DNA of 64,000 bases, taken from the NCBI GenBank assembly GCA_017470505.1, contig JAFUYO010000015.1:124001-188000 (forward strand), given 5' to 3'. Below the pieces are notes generated by a model. That model had not been told where the DNA came from. It did no database searches and was given only the letters and a program-made list of their open reading frames with translations. Below are positions 54,311 to 62,539 of this stretch, piece by piece (the first letter of the stretch is position 1; every line of letters starts with the position of its first letter). This stretch comes from Butyrivibrio sp. (GTDB lineage: Bacteria > Bacillota > Clostridia > Lachnospirales > Lachnospiraceae). Made by a program: the position numbers and the translations under genes.

Positions 54311-55171
54311 TTATTTATGTTTCAGAGACAAAAATGCACATAGATTTCCTCTCTTTTCGCCGTGTACCCTGTGTGAAAAGAAAATGTCAGGATTACACCT
54401 TGTACACAGATCCGTTACGATTATGTCGCTCTCCTTTACTCCTGCCTGAATGAGAGTCAGCTTGATCGCATTCCACAAAAAGAGCCTGTATTTCCCCTCC
54501 GGGTAAGGGATCAGTATGTGATAATCCCTTAGCTCTTTTTCCGAAAAAGCTTTCGAAAACTCATCAGCCACATCGCTTCCGATTTCATAACAGTCGCCGC
54601 AGATGGACGGCCCGATCGCGCAGACAAGGTCACCTGCCTCTACCCCGTAATTTGAATAAAGCGCCTGAACGGTCTTTTTAGCAATCTTTCCCTGCGTTCC
54701 CTTCCATCCTGAGTGCGAAAGCCCTATCGCCCTGCCCTTTTTGTCGACAAAATATATGGGCGGGCAGTCCGCATGAAAGGTCCCTAAGATTATCCCGGGG
54801 ACATCGGTTATAAGTCCGTCGATATCGGTATAGTCCCTTTTCTTTGCAGGTCCCTTTCCCCTGTCATCCTCTGTGACGACACGGATATTTGTAGTATGTG
54901 TCTGAAAGGTGAGCACAAAATCCGAAAGACTCCTTCCGTGCCCCATCGCCTCGGAAATCCTTCTGAAATTCTCGTTTACAGCCTCAGGGTCATCCCCCCT
55001 GGTATAGCTCAAATTACACTCAGAAAAAGGACCTTTTGACACTCCGCCTATCCTGGTGCTGAACATGTGGTCCACAACTCCAAGCTCATCAAGATAGGGA
55101 AAAGTCAGATATTTAAGTCCCTTGTATTCATTAAGTTTTGTTGTATTCTCCTTTGAAGCCATCTTTAACAT
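54311..55171 (-). CDS. pgeF: Peptidoglycan editing factor PgeF (YfiH, DUF152)
   Basis: PgeF-family proteins, once called polyphenol oxidases, remove a wrong L-Ser from UDP-MurNAc peptides in E. coli. The 286-residue protein has the His/Cys metal site: FQTHTTNIRVV, FHADCPPIYFVD and LSHSGWKGT. ATG 55171 has AGGAGA about eight bases upstream; ATG 55162 is an alternative. It starts 23 bases after yraN ends. Confidence 0.9.
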   Translation of the reverse strand: MLKMASKENTTKLNEYKGLKYLTFPYLDELGVVDHMFSTRIGGVSKGPFSECNLSYTRGDDPEAVNENFRRISEAMGHGRSLSDFVLTFQTHTTNIRVVTEDDRGKGPAKKRDYTDIDGLITDVPGIILGTFHADCPPIYFVDKKGRAIGLSHSGWKGTQGKIAKKTVQALYSNYGVEAGDLVCAIGPSICGDCYEIGSDVADEFSKAFSEKELRDYHILIPYPEGKYRLFLWNAIKLTLIQAGVKESDIIVTDLCTRCNPDIFFSHRVHGEKRGNLCAFLSLKHK

Positions 55172-55194
55172 ATTTGCTTCTCCTTGTCCAATAC

Positions 55195-55563
55195 TCAATA
55201 TATGTATTCAAACGCGTTCTTTATCCAATCAAATGTATATATACTGTCTGTTTGGGAAATTGCGACAACATCGTATCTGACCGGAAGGTCTATAGACTTA
55301 TACTTAGAATATAAATAGAATTCAGAAACTTTGCAAATCTTTCTCTGCTTGTTTATTCCAACTGCATCCTCGCCGGATCCGAACCTGTCTCCCGAGCGGT
55401 ACTTGACTTCAATAAAACACAGGTATTTTCCATCCCGGGCAATTATATCAATCTCACCGCTTTTGCATCTGTAATTCCGCTCTATTATCTTTGCTCCGTT
55501 CTGCGCAAGGAACTCGCAGGCACGGCTCTCAAGCACTCCCCCCAGAACTCTCTTGTTCAACAT
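55195..55563 (-). CDS. yraN: YraN/UPF0102 family nuclease-like protein
   Basis: The 122-residue protein has the UPF0102 signature ACEFLAQNGAKIIERNYRCKSGEIDIIARDGKYLCFIEVKYR, which contains the PD-(D/E)XK-type nuclease residues E-x-D-x-I and E-V-K. The role is thought to be DNA processing but is not firmly known. It is downstream of ylqH and rnhB as in other Firmicutes. Confidence 0.93.
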   Translation of the reverse strand: MLNKRVLGGVLESRACEFLAQNGAKIIERNYRCKSGEIDIIARDGKYLCFIEVKYRSGDRFGSGEDAVGINKQRKICKVSEFYLYSKYKSIDLPVRYDVVAISQTDSIYTFDWIKNAFEYIY

Positions 55564-55654
55564 ATTTCCTCCCCTGGTTATTATCTTCGCGAATTATCCT
55601 TGGCCTTGATTTATCCATCGGTAAAAGGTCTATAAATTGTGTCCAGCCCATTTT

Positions 55655-55942
55655 TTATCGTTGTTTGGCTTTAATCTTGTCCATAGCATCCACGAATACC
55701 AGTATCTCAGCGACAACCTCGTACAGCTCAGGCGGGATCATCTTTCCGATCTCAAGGCGCGATAAGGTATCTGCCAGCTTGTCATCCTCGTGGACAGGGA
55801 TTTTGTTCTCCCTGGCCTCCTCGATGATCCTCTCTGCCAGTGCACCTTTTCCTGATGCTATGACCTTGGGCGCTCCGTCCTCATTCGGGTCGTACCCGAG
55901 AGCGACCGCGGTTTTTATCTTTTCTTTTTTGTTTTCAGCCAT
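55655..55942 (-). CDS. ylqH: FlhB-like cytoplasmic-domain protein YlqH (FlhX type)
   Basis: The 95-residue protein corresponds only to the cytosolic C-terminal domain of the flagellar export switch FlhB: TAVALGYDPNEDGAPKVIASGKGALAERIIEEARENKIPVHED, and IPPELYEVVAEILVFV. The autocleavage NPTH motif is replaced by YDPNE, so no self-cleavage is expected. Bacillus ylqH is the same kind of stand-alone fragment beside rnhB. No flagellar genes are in the window. Confidence 0.9.
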   Translation of the reverse strand: MAENKKEKIKTAVALGYDPNEDGAPKVIASGKGALAERIIEEARENKIPVHEDDKLADTLSRLEIGKMIPPELYEVVAEILVFVDAMDKIKAKQR

Positions 55943-55947
55943 ATTTA

Positions 55948-57783
55948 TTACGCCCTGGCATCAAAAGAATTTACGCTCATGACAGGTGTCCTTGCAACAT
56001 CCAGCATCTCGTCCACAGCTGCATCCTGGCTGTCCTTATCATCGTGAAGCGCCATCCTGACATTCATTGTATAGCCGCGCTTTTCAAGCCGCTCATTCAG
56101 AATATGGATATTTTCATTTATGAGATCAAGAACGCTTTCATCCGCCACATAGAAATTGGTCGAAACCCTGTTGTCCTTCATCTTGACATAGCAGTCAAGG
56201 GGGCCTAAGTTTTCCATGTCCAGGTGAAGAACCGCACTTACCGAGCCGTCCTCGCTGACCTTTTTGTGCTTGTTTTTGTACACAAAAAGATCTCCGTGCA
56301 CATTCTGCCCTGTCATCTGGAGAGGCAGCTGAATATACTGGAACATCTGATTGAGCTGGTTCATGAAATCGAGATTGTTCTGAAGATTATTCGCCGTCTG
56401 GGACAGCTTATTTTCTGCTCCCAGGTTCTGAGTTATCGCATTTGTCAGTTCTTTTATCTGACTTCCAAGCCTCTGATAGAGATTATCTATGTTTTCCTTC
56501 TTTTCGACGTCTGTGGGCTTTAAAAGCCACTGTGAAGTGATGTTGTCCTTGAGGAGCTTGTTGTAGTCATCGCTTGCAAAGAGTTTTTTCCAGGAGGCGC
56601 TCTCCTGCAGGTTATTTAGATCCGAGCTCTCAAAAGCACCTGCCAGCTCTTTTAGGAGGTTCTTCTGCGCACTCTCCAGAGCTTTTCCGGCAGCCTTTGC
56701 GGCATCACTCTCTTCGCCGGCACTTAAATTTGCCGCCTTCTGCGCTGAGACATAGTTATCTATACTTTCCTCTGATATACCAAGGCTTTTTGCCGTCTCA
56801 ATGAAGCTGTCAGATAGGACATTTAAAGATCCTGCAGAAGCCTTTGGAGTTTGCGGATCTGAAGACGACTGTACGCCCGCTTCGCCGTTAAGAGCCTTAG
56901 CGCTATCAGGAGCCTGCTCGGTCTGCAAGGCGCCCTCCCCCGCGGGGGTCTGACCTGTAGCTGCATTCTGCTGCAGATCTCCTTCCTTGAGAGGCGCAAT
57001 ATTTGCATTCTGCTGCAGATCTCCTTCCTTGAGAGGCGTAATATCTGCATTCTGTTGCAAATCGCCTTCAAGGTGCGCTGCCACCTCCGTTCCCGGCTCC
57101 GGACCCTCTGAAAAGAGCTTGAGGACAGAGCCGTACAGGTTCAGAGCTGCCTTTGTGTTTCCGCTCTCTGAAAGAGCATTAAAAGCCTCCGGAAGCTCCG
57201 CCATTATGTCTTCCATTGCGGAGGTTACCTGGTGCTCATAGTTTTTGTAGCTCTCAAACTGGGAGATATTGGTATTGTTGATCGGTATGTTAAGACTCTT
57301 CATCTCCACCATGGTGGCGATCGAAGAATTTGGAAAAGCTGAAAGGTTTTTGCTCATCTGCGTGAGGGCATCTTTCCCTATGGGAAGAGAGGCCTCCATC
57401 ATGCTCTTTACCATATTTACAGTGTCATTGTTTATTGGAATGCCTGCTGCTGTAAGGGCCCGCAGGGTTGTCTGATCAACTGACGTGTTCTCATAAAGCG
57501 GCGTTATAGAAACCAAAGAGCCGCCGCTCTTGACGGCAAAATTCAAGGTCTGACCCTCCCTGAGCCCCATTCCGTCCTGAAGCTTTGCAGAGATGACCGA
57601 ATCGCCGACACTTAAGTTTGCAATCTTTCCTCCCTCTGTATCGGTGATCGACACAACTGTCCCCTGTATCGTAGAGCCGTTTTTCAGTTCTGCACCTGTG
57701 CTCTTTATTACGGAAGCATCGCGGGCAGTGCCTGCGTCAGTCACAAGGGGCTTATTGGGTTGTGTTAAACCTTGGATATTCAT
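55948..57783 (-). CDS. ylqG: FliK-like protein YlqG with 14-residue tandem repeats
   Basis: The 611-residue protein has a conserved N-terminal part, a Ser/Gln/Ala-rich middle and a FliK-like hook-length-control C-terminal domain (DGSVSAVLHLDMENLGPLDCYVKMKDNRVSTNFYVADESVLDLINENIHILNERLEKRGYTMNVR). Residues 239-280 are three 14-residue repeats of EGDLQQNANIAPLK type. It is paired with the FlhB-like ylqH, five bases downstream, suggesting a partner system. ATG overlaps the rnhB stop. Confidence 0.83.
   Translation of the reverse strand: MNIQGLTQPNKPLVTDAGTARDASVIKSTGAELKNGSTIQGTVVSITDTEGGKIANLSVGDSVISAKLQDGMGLREGQTLNFAVKSGGSLVSITPLYENTSVDQTTLRALTAAGIPINNDTVNMVKSMMEASLPIGKDALTQMSKNLSAFPNSSIATMVEMKSLNIPINNTNISQFESYKNYEHQVTSAMEDIMAELPEAFNALSESGNTKAALNLYGSVLKLFSEGPEPGTEVAAHLEGDLQQNADITPLKEGDLQQNANIAPLKEGDLQQNAATGQTPAGEGALQTEQAPDSAKALNGEAGVQSSSDPQTPKASAGSLNVLSDSFIETAKSLGISEESIDNYVSAQKAANLSAGEESDAAKAAGKALESAQKNLLKELAGAFESSDLNNLQESASWKKLFASDDYNKLLKDNITSQWLLKPTDVEKKENIDNLYQRLGSQIKELTNAITQNLGAENKLSQTANNLQNNLDFMNQLNQMFQYIQLPLQMTGQNVHGDLFVYKNKHKKVSEDGSVSAVLHLDMENLGPLDCYVKMKDNRVSTNFYVADESVLDLINENIHILNERLEKRGYTMNVRMALHDDKDSQDAAVDEMLDVARTPVMSVNSFDARA
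56944..57069 (-). repeat. Three tandem 42-bp repeats inside ylqG
   Basis: Three consecutive 42-bp units encode 14 residues each. The first two differ at only a few bases; the third diverges in its second half. Being in frame, the copy number can change without breaking the gene. Confidence 0.9.
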
Positions 57784-58541
57784 ATAAAGTTCCCTATAAA
57801 CGATCTTCTGTGTATCTCACACGGTCCGCATTTTCTGATGGCTTCGATGTGAGCTTCGCTCCCGTATCCCTTGTTTTTATCAAAGCTGTACTCGGGATAT
57901 TTGGAAGAGAGCTCCTTCATGACTCTGTCCCTGGTGACCTTTGCAACTATGCTGGCAGCTGCAATGGATGCGCTCTTTGCATCGCCCTTTATGATCGATA
58001 TCTGCTTGAACTCTTCAAGCTGCGGTATATGAACAGCATCTATCAAAAGAGCTCCGGGCTTTACCGAAAGATTTTTTACCGCCTCTGTCATGGCTTCGTA
58101 AGTCGCCTGCAGAATATTTATCTCGTCAATCCTTGTGTGGGATACGCTTCCGATGCCGACAGCAACAGCTCTGTCCATGATAATATCATAGAGCTCTTCT
58201 CTCTTTTTTTCGGATAATTTCTTGGAATCATTTAGATATAACAGCTTTTCATCTGCCGGCAAGATAACGGCAGCTGCATAGACGGGACCTGCAAGAGGTC
58301 CTCTCCCGACTTCATCGATGCCGCACAGAAAACCATATTCCAAGTACTGCTCCTCGAACCTGTACATCTCTTTTGTGCGGGCTTTTTCTGCTCTCAGATC
58401 TTCTGTTTTTTTGATAGCGGAAAGCACTAGCTTTTTTACCCCGGCTCTCTCATCAGCATCATATGCTCTGATAAATGATAAAAGCTCGTCCTCACTGCCT
58501 CTCCCTGCGAGCTTATTTTTGATGTCAGCAACAGATTCCAT
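57780..58541 (-). CDS. rnhB: Ribonuclease HII
   Basis: RNase HII removes ribonucleotides misincorporated in DNA. The 253-residue protein has GIDEVGRGPLAGPVYAAAV, LNDSKKLSEKKRE, ALLIDAVHIP and KGDAKSASIAAASIVAKVTRD, with the D-E-D-D carboxylates. There is an N-terminal ~70-residue helical extension. ATG 58541 overlaps the lepB stop; GGGGGAG lies seven bases upstream. Confidence 0.96.
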   Translation of the reverse strand: MESVADIKNKLAGRGSEDELLSFIRAYDADERAGVKKLVLSAIKKTEDLRAEKARTKEMYRFEEQYLEYGFLCGIDEVGRGPLAGPVYAAAVILPADEKLLYLNDSKKLSEKKREELYDIIMDRAVAVGIGSVSHTRIDEINILQATYEAMTEAVKNLSVKPGALLIDAVHIPQLEEFKQISIIKGDAKSASIAAASIVAKVTRDRVMKELSSKYPEYSFDKNKGYGSEAHIEAIRKCGPCEIHRRSFIGNFI

Positions 58542-59074
58542 CAATTTACTCCCCCGAACTTTGAAAAAGGATAAACGCGCAAAAAAGCCTTGCCTAAAAT
58601 GTCCTTTTTGTGAATGTTGCCGACAGACGTATCTCTGCTGTCCATGCTGTTGTTGCGGTTATCTCCCATGACGAAGTACTCGTCTTCACCCAAATAGATG
58701 TCAGTTGCGGCCCTGTAGGGATTTTCAATAACCTCAGCTCCGTAATTCTCATCGAGCACCTCCCCGTTTATGTAGATGTGACCGTCGTAATCAATCCTGA
58801 CCGTCTCACCGGGAAGCCCTATGATGCGCTTTATGAAATACTCATTGTTTCCGTACTGGTAGGGGAAGATGATGATCTCGAACCTCTTGGGCTCTCTGAA
58901 CCTGTACGAGAGCTTGTCCACCAAAACCGAGTCTCCGTCCTGCAGAGTGTGCTCCATGGACTGCCCCGAAACAACCGTCCTCTGCGCCACAAAGGTGATA
59001 AAGAGATACGTCAGTGCGAAGACAACTACGAGGTAGATGACAGTATGTAATACTTCCTTCAATGCTTCTTTCAT
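58541..59074 (-). CDS. lepB: Signal peptidase I (copy 1)
   Basis: The 177-residue type I signal peptidase has one N-terminal membrane segment, the catalytic Ser in SGQSMEHTLQDGDSVLV and Lys in EYFIKRIIGLPGETV, and GDNRNNSMDSRD. It cleaves secreted preproteins outside the membrane. GAGGAG precedes the ATG. It lies between rbgA and rnhB. A second copy lies at 60046. Confidence 0.95.
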   Translation of the reverse strand: MKEALKEVLHTVIYLVVVFALTYLFITFVAQRTVVSGQSMEHTLQDGDSVLVDKLSYRFREPKRFEIIIFPYQYGNNEYFIKRIIGLPGETVRIDYDGHIYINGEVLDENYGAEVIENPYRAATDIYLGEDEYFVMGDNRNNSMDSRDTSVGNIHKKDILGKAFLRVYPFSKFGGVN

Positions 59075-59092
59075 AACTAACTCCTCAAATTT

Positions 59093-59971
59093 TCAGGACT
59101 TTGGTCTTTCTAAAGAGATGCGCCCCATTCTCCCGTTCCTGAAATCATCCAGGATAAGAGCTGCAGCCCTGTCCATATCAGGTTCTGCTCCCTGCTTTAT
59201 GAGTTTCCTTGTATCTGCCACAGCCGACAACACACTGCTTAAATATGTTGCCCCCTCCAGACCCCTGTACTTATCAATGAGCTCATCATCAATATTATAC
59301 TTCTCTTTGATAATTCCGGGATAGTACTCGTCCAAAAGTTTTATCAACTCACCGCACAGCTCTGTGATGTCCAGGTTGTCATCGTTCATGGAGCCTATGA
59401 GAGCCAGGTGCAGCCCTGTAGTTTCATCCTCAAATTTCGGCCAGAGTATACCCGGCGTATCAAGAAGCTGCATGTTCTTTCCGAGAGAAATCCACTGCTT
59501 TCCCTTTGTAACTCCGGGCTTGTTGCCTGTCTTTGCCGAGGCGCGCCCTGCGAGCTTATTTATGAGGGTAGACTTTCCGACATTGGGGATACCGGCGACC
59601 ATCGCCCTTATGGGTCTTCCTACGATGCCCCTCTTTTTGTCCCTCTCCGTTTTTTCAGCGCAGGCATTCTGCACAAGGTCTTTTACCTTTCCCGCTTCGC
59701 CTCCGGTCCTGGAATTTAACTCAATAACTAAAGAGCCCTCTTTTTCGTAGAAGCTCTTCCACATATTCGTCACCGAGGGATCCGCCAGATCGGCCTTATT
59801 CAGGATTATCAGCCTGTACTTGTTCTTTCCCAGTTCATCTATGTCCGGGTTTCTGCCTGATGCGGGTATTCTGGCGTCAGTCAGTTCAATTATTATGTCT
59901 ATCAGTTTGATGTTCTCCTGCATCATTCTGATAGCCTTGGTCATATGCCCGGGGTACCACTGCAAATTCAT
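59093..59971 (-). CDS. rbgA: Ribosome biogenesis GTPase RbgA (YlqF)
   Basis: RbgA is needed for a late 50S assembly step. The 292-residue protein has the circularly permuted GTPase motif order: N-terminal MTKAIRMMQENIKLIDIIIELTDARIP, NKADL (G4), then GIPNVGKSTLIN (G1) and LLDTPGILWPK (G3). The order rplS-(lepB)-rbgA-(lepB)-rnhB matches Bacillus. Confidence 0.96.
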   Translation of the reverse strand: MNLQWYPGHMTKAIRMMQENIKLIDIIIELTDARIPASGRNPDIDELGKNKYRLIILNKADLADPSVTNMWKSFYEKEGSLVIELNSRTGGEAGKVKDLVQNACAEKTERDKKRGIVGRPIRAMVAGIPNVGKSTLINKLAGRASAKTGNKPGVTKGKQWISLGKNMQLLDTPGILWPKFEDETTGLHLALIGSMNDDNLDITELCGELIKLLDEYYPGIIKEKYNIDDELIDKYRGLEGATYLSSVLSAVADTRKLIKQGAEPDMDRAAALILDDFRNGRMGRISLERPKS

Positions 59972-60045
59972 ATTATCACCAACCTGTAAATATTAAGCCT
60001 GTCGAACGCATTTAAAAATGCTGATGCCGCGCGAACTGTCCTTCC

Positions 60046-60642
60046 TCAGTACGTGTTAAGCACAGGTCCTGTTTCATGTCCCTCGCCTCCAAACACAAAC
60101 CACGCCCTGCCGATTATCATATTGCTCCCGACAACGCCTATATTGGCGCTTCTGGAGTCCTCGCTGCTGTTTCTGTTATCTCCAAGTACAAAATACTCGC
60201 CGCTGCCAAGCCTTATCTTGTTTGAGGCGATACCTGCATCCTCTATCTTGTCAAAATCCACCCTTGACTCCTCCGGAACGTCATTGATATAGAGAGTTCC
60301 GTCGACAATCTGAACAGTATCGCCGCTCTGGGCTACAATGCGCTTTACATAGTAGTGTGAATTGACATTTCCGTTTGGCAGAAATACAATTATGTCTCCC
60401 CTTACAGGACTGAATATCTTAGACAGAATCCGGTCCACAAGAACACTGTCCCCGTTAAAGAGCTGCTCCTCCATGGACTCGCCGATGACTGAGACCTTCA
60501 TTCCGAAGGCGAACATCAAAAATCCGGCTGTCACGACAGCGATGACAGTTACAATAACCCAGCTTAAGATCTCTCTTATGAGTCTGGGCGTTATGATTTT
60601 TTTCTTTTGATGAAAGGTTAATGTATTCTTCCTTGATCTCAT
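60046..60642 (-). CDS. lepB: Signal peptidase I (copy 2)
   Basis: The 198-residue type I signal peptidase has a basic N terminus, a membrane segment (about 22-45), the Ser in IGESMEEQLFNGDSVLV and Lys in SHYYVKRIVAQSGDTV, and GDNRNSSEDSR. ATG 60642 is taken; its ribosome binding site is weak (AAAAG). It starts 16 bases after the rplS terminator hairpin, so it may depend on read-through. Confidence 0.92.
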   Translation of the reverse strand: MRSRKNTLTFHQKKKIITPRLIREILSWVIVTVIAVVTAGFLMFAFGMKVSVIGESMEEQLFNGDSVLVDRILSKIFSPVRGDIIVFLPNGNVNSHYYVKRIVAQSGDTVQIVDGTLYINDVPEESRVDFDKIEDAGIASNKIRLGSGEYFVLGDNRNSSEDSRSANIGVVGSNMIIGRAWFVFGGEGHETGPVLNTY

Positions 60643-60657
60643 ACTTTTAAAACATTG

Positions 60658-60695
60658 ACAAAAAGGCAATTACCGCTGAGGTAACTGCCTTTTTA
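60658..60695 (-). terminator. Terminator of rplS
   Basis: AAAAAGGCAATTACC pairs with GGTAACTGCCTTTTT (one mismatch) around GCTGA, with a T run beyond in the minus direction. Confidence 0.85.
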
Positions 60696-60703
60696 ATAAC
60701 ACT

Positions 60704-61054
60704 TTATCTGGTAACAAGCTCCTTAACCTTAGCCTTCTTACCTGTAAGTCCCTTAAGGTAGTTCAGCTTAGCTCTTCTTACCTTACCTCTTCTGACAACC
60801 TCAACCTTCTCAACGATAGGTGAGTGAAGGGGCCATGTCTTCTCAACTCCAACACCGTAAGACTCTTTTCTTACTGTGAAAGTTGTGCGGTTGCTGCCGC
60901 CCTGGATCTTCTTAACAGTTCCCTCGAAAACCTGGACTCTCTCACGGTTTCCTTCTTTGATCTTGGCGTGTACCCTTACAGTGTCTCCTGTGTTGAATAC
61001 AGGCGCATTGGCGTTCAGCTGCTCTTTCTCGAGCTCTTCAATAATTGTACTCAT
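60704..61054 (-). CDS. rplS: 50S ribosomal protein L19
   Basis: The 116-residue protein has the L19 hallmarks: [72 protein letters not shown]19 sits at the 30S-50S interface. GGAGACAG precedes the ATG. It has its own promoter and terminator, with a ~70-base leader. Confidence 0.98.
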   Translation of the reverse strand: MSTIIEELEKEQLNANAPVFNTGDTVRVHAKIKEGNRERVQVFEGTVKKIQGGSNRTTFTVRKESYGVGVEKTWPLHSPIVEKVEVVRRGKVRRAKLNYLKGLTGKKAKVKELVTR

Positions 61055-61131
61055 TTCTGTCTCCTATTCTAATGGACGTTCTTAACACAACTCCTGTGAC
61101 AGAGGACCGTCTGATTATCACAACGCACTCT

Positions 61132-61160
61132 AGTTTATCACAAAGACTGGTGCGCGTCAA
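61132..61160 (-). promoter_or_regulatory. rplS promoter
   Basis: Minus strand -35 TTGACG (61155-61160), spacer 17, -10 TAAACT (61132-61137). The -35 overlaps the stop codon of cdd. Confidence 0.75.
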
Positions 61161-61576
61161 GACAAAAGATCTGATGGTCCGAACCTCTCAGGCAGTATCT
61201 CGGGAAGCGTATATACCTTGTACTCATCCTCTGACTTCGCCATGATTATCTTGAAATCGTCGTGGCAGAACTCGCTCATGACCTGCCTGCATACTCCGCA
61301 GGGCGAACAGTATAAAAGCTCATCTGCCCCTTCAGGTCCCCCGACAACGGCGATTGCAGCAAAATCTTTGACTCCCTCGCTGACCGCCTTGAAAAAAGCC
61401 GTTCTCTCGGCACAGTTTGAAGGAGTGAGCGCCGCGTTCTCAATATTGCATCCCGTGAACACCCTGCCGTCCGCAGAAAGAAGTGCCGCGCCGACATTGA
61501 AGTGTGTGTAAGGGGTGTAACTCATCTTTCTCATAGAGAGCGCATATTTTATAAGTTCCTGATAATTTATTTCCAT
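61157..61576 (-). CDS. cdd: Cytidine deaminase
   Basis: Cdd deaminates cytidine and deoxycytidine to uridine forms for salvage. The 139-residue tetrameric-type enzyme has HFNVGAALLSADG, TGCNIENAALTPSNCAERTAF (Zn Cys and catalytic Glu) and SPCGVCRQVMSEF (two Zn Cys). It follows the nucleoside importer genes, forming a salvage unit. Confidence 0.97.
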   Translation of the reverse strand: MEINYQELIKYALSMRKMSYTPYTHFNVGAALLSADGRVFTGCNIENAALTPSNCAERTAFFKAVSEGVKDFAAIAVVGGPEGADELLYCSPCGVCRQVMSEFCHDDFKIIMAKSEDEYKVYTLPEILPERFGPSDLLS

Positions 61577-61597
61577 ATAACAGTCTCGCTTCTATTT

Positions 61598-62539
61598 TTA
61601 TCTTGATCCCTTGTCATAAGGGATACCCTCTGCCTTGGGTGCCCTCGAATTGGAGGATGTAAAGGCAAGGACGATGAGGGAAATGATGTATGGCATCATG
61701 TTGTAAACAGATCCCGGAATATTCAGGGCTGCAAGGAAATCAAAGCCCGAATAGACATTTGAAAGAGCTCTGAAGAAGCCGAATAAAAGTGCTGCAAGTC
61801 CGATGTTGAGCGGCTTCCACTGACCAAAGATCATAACGGCCAGTGCCAGGAAACCAAAGCCCGCAACTCCAACCTCGAACTTCCACTCGCTGACTCCGGC
61901 AGTGATGTAGACGATCCCTCCTATTCCGCCGAGCATACCGGAAATCAGTACGCCTGCCCATCTCATTGTGTAGACATTGATGCCGACACTGTCAGCAGCC
62001 TGGGGATGCTCACCGCAGGCCATGAGACGAAGTCCGAACCTGGTCTTGTAGAGTACAACATATGCCATGATAAGCGCAAGCAGGGCTACCAGCATGAACC
62101 AGTTGAACTGAAAGGACCCGATATTCATGACAAGTGCCTTCTTGGTGTTCACGTACTGCACCGTCGAGGATACGTTGTCAGGGTTCTCCGCCATATTTAT
62201 GGACTTGACAATAACAGTTGCTGCAGCTGCAGCGAGCATGTTGAGCGCTGTTCCGACAAGAGTCTGGTCAGCTTTTAAGTTGATGCAGGCAAAAGCCAGA
62301 AGAACCGAATATAGCACGCCGCAGATCGTGGATGCTATTATAACTGCCAAAACAATCAGAAAGGCCGGCGCATCAGACGATAAGTACTTGAGCGTAAGCG
62401 CACCGCCGAGGGCACCTATTACCATTATTCCCTCAAGTCCCAGGTTGATGACACCTGAGTGCTCTGAAAAGCATCCGCCCAAAGCGACAAGAATAAGAAC
62501 CGAAGCAAATAAAAGTGTGTATTGAAGAAGCAGTACCAT
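61598..62539 (-). CDS. nupQ: Nucleoside ABC transporter permease NupQ-like
   Basis: The 313-residue membrane protein of the BPD-transporter-2 (ribose/nucleoside) family has about nine hydrophobic segments and the EHSGVINLGLEGIMVIGALGG and ADSVGINVYTMRWAGVLISGMLGGIGG loops. It starts at the last base of nupP (overlap) and is followed by cdd. Bacillus NupNOPQ imports guanosine; the exact nucleoside here is inferred. Confidence 0.9.
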   Translation of the reverse strand: MVLLLQYTLLFASVLILVALGGCFSEHSGVINLGLEGIMVIGALGGALTLKYLSSDAPAFLIVLAVIIASTICGVLYSVLLAFACINLKADQTLVGTALNMLAAAAATVIVKSINMAENPDNVSSTVQYVNTKKALVMNIGSFQFNWFMLVALLALIMAYVVLYKTRFGLRLMACGEHPQAADSVGINVYTMRWAGVLISGMLGGIGGIVYITAGVSEWKFEVGVAGFGFLALAVMIFGQWKPLNIGLAALLFGFFRALSNVYSGFDFLAALNIPGSVYNMMPYIISLIVLAFTSSNSRAPKAEGIPYDKGSR

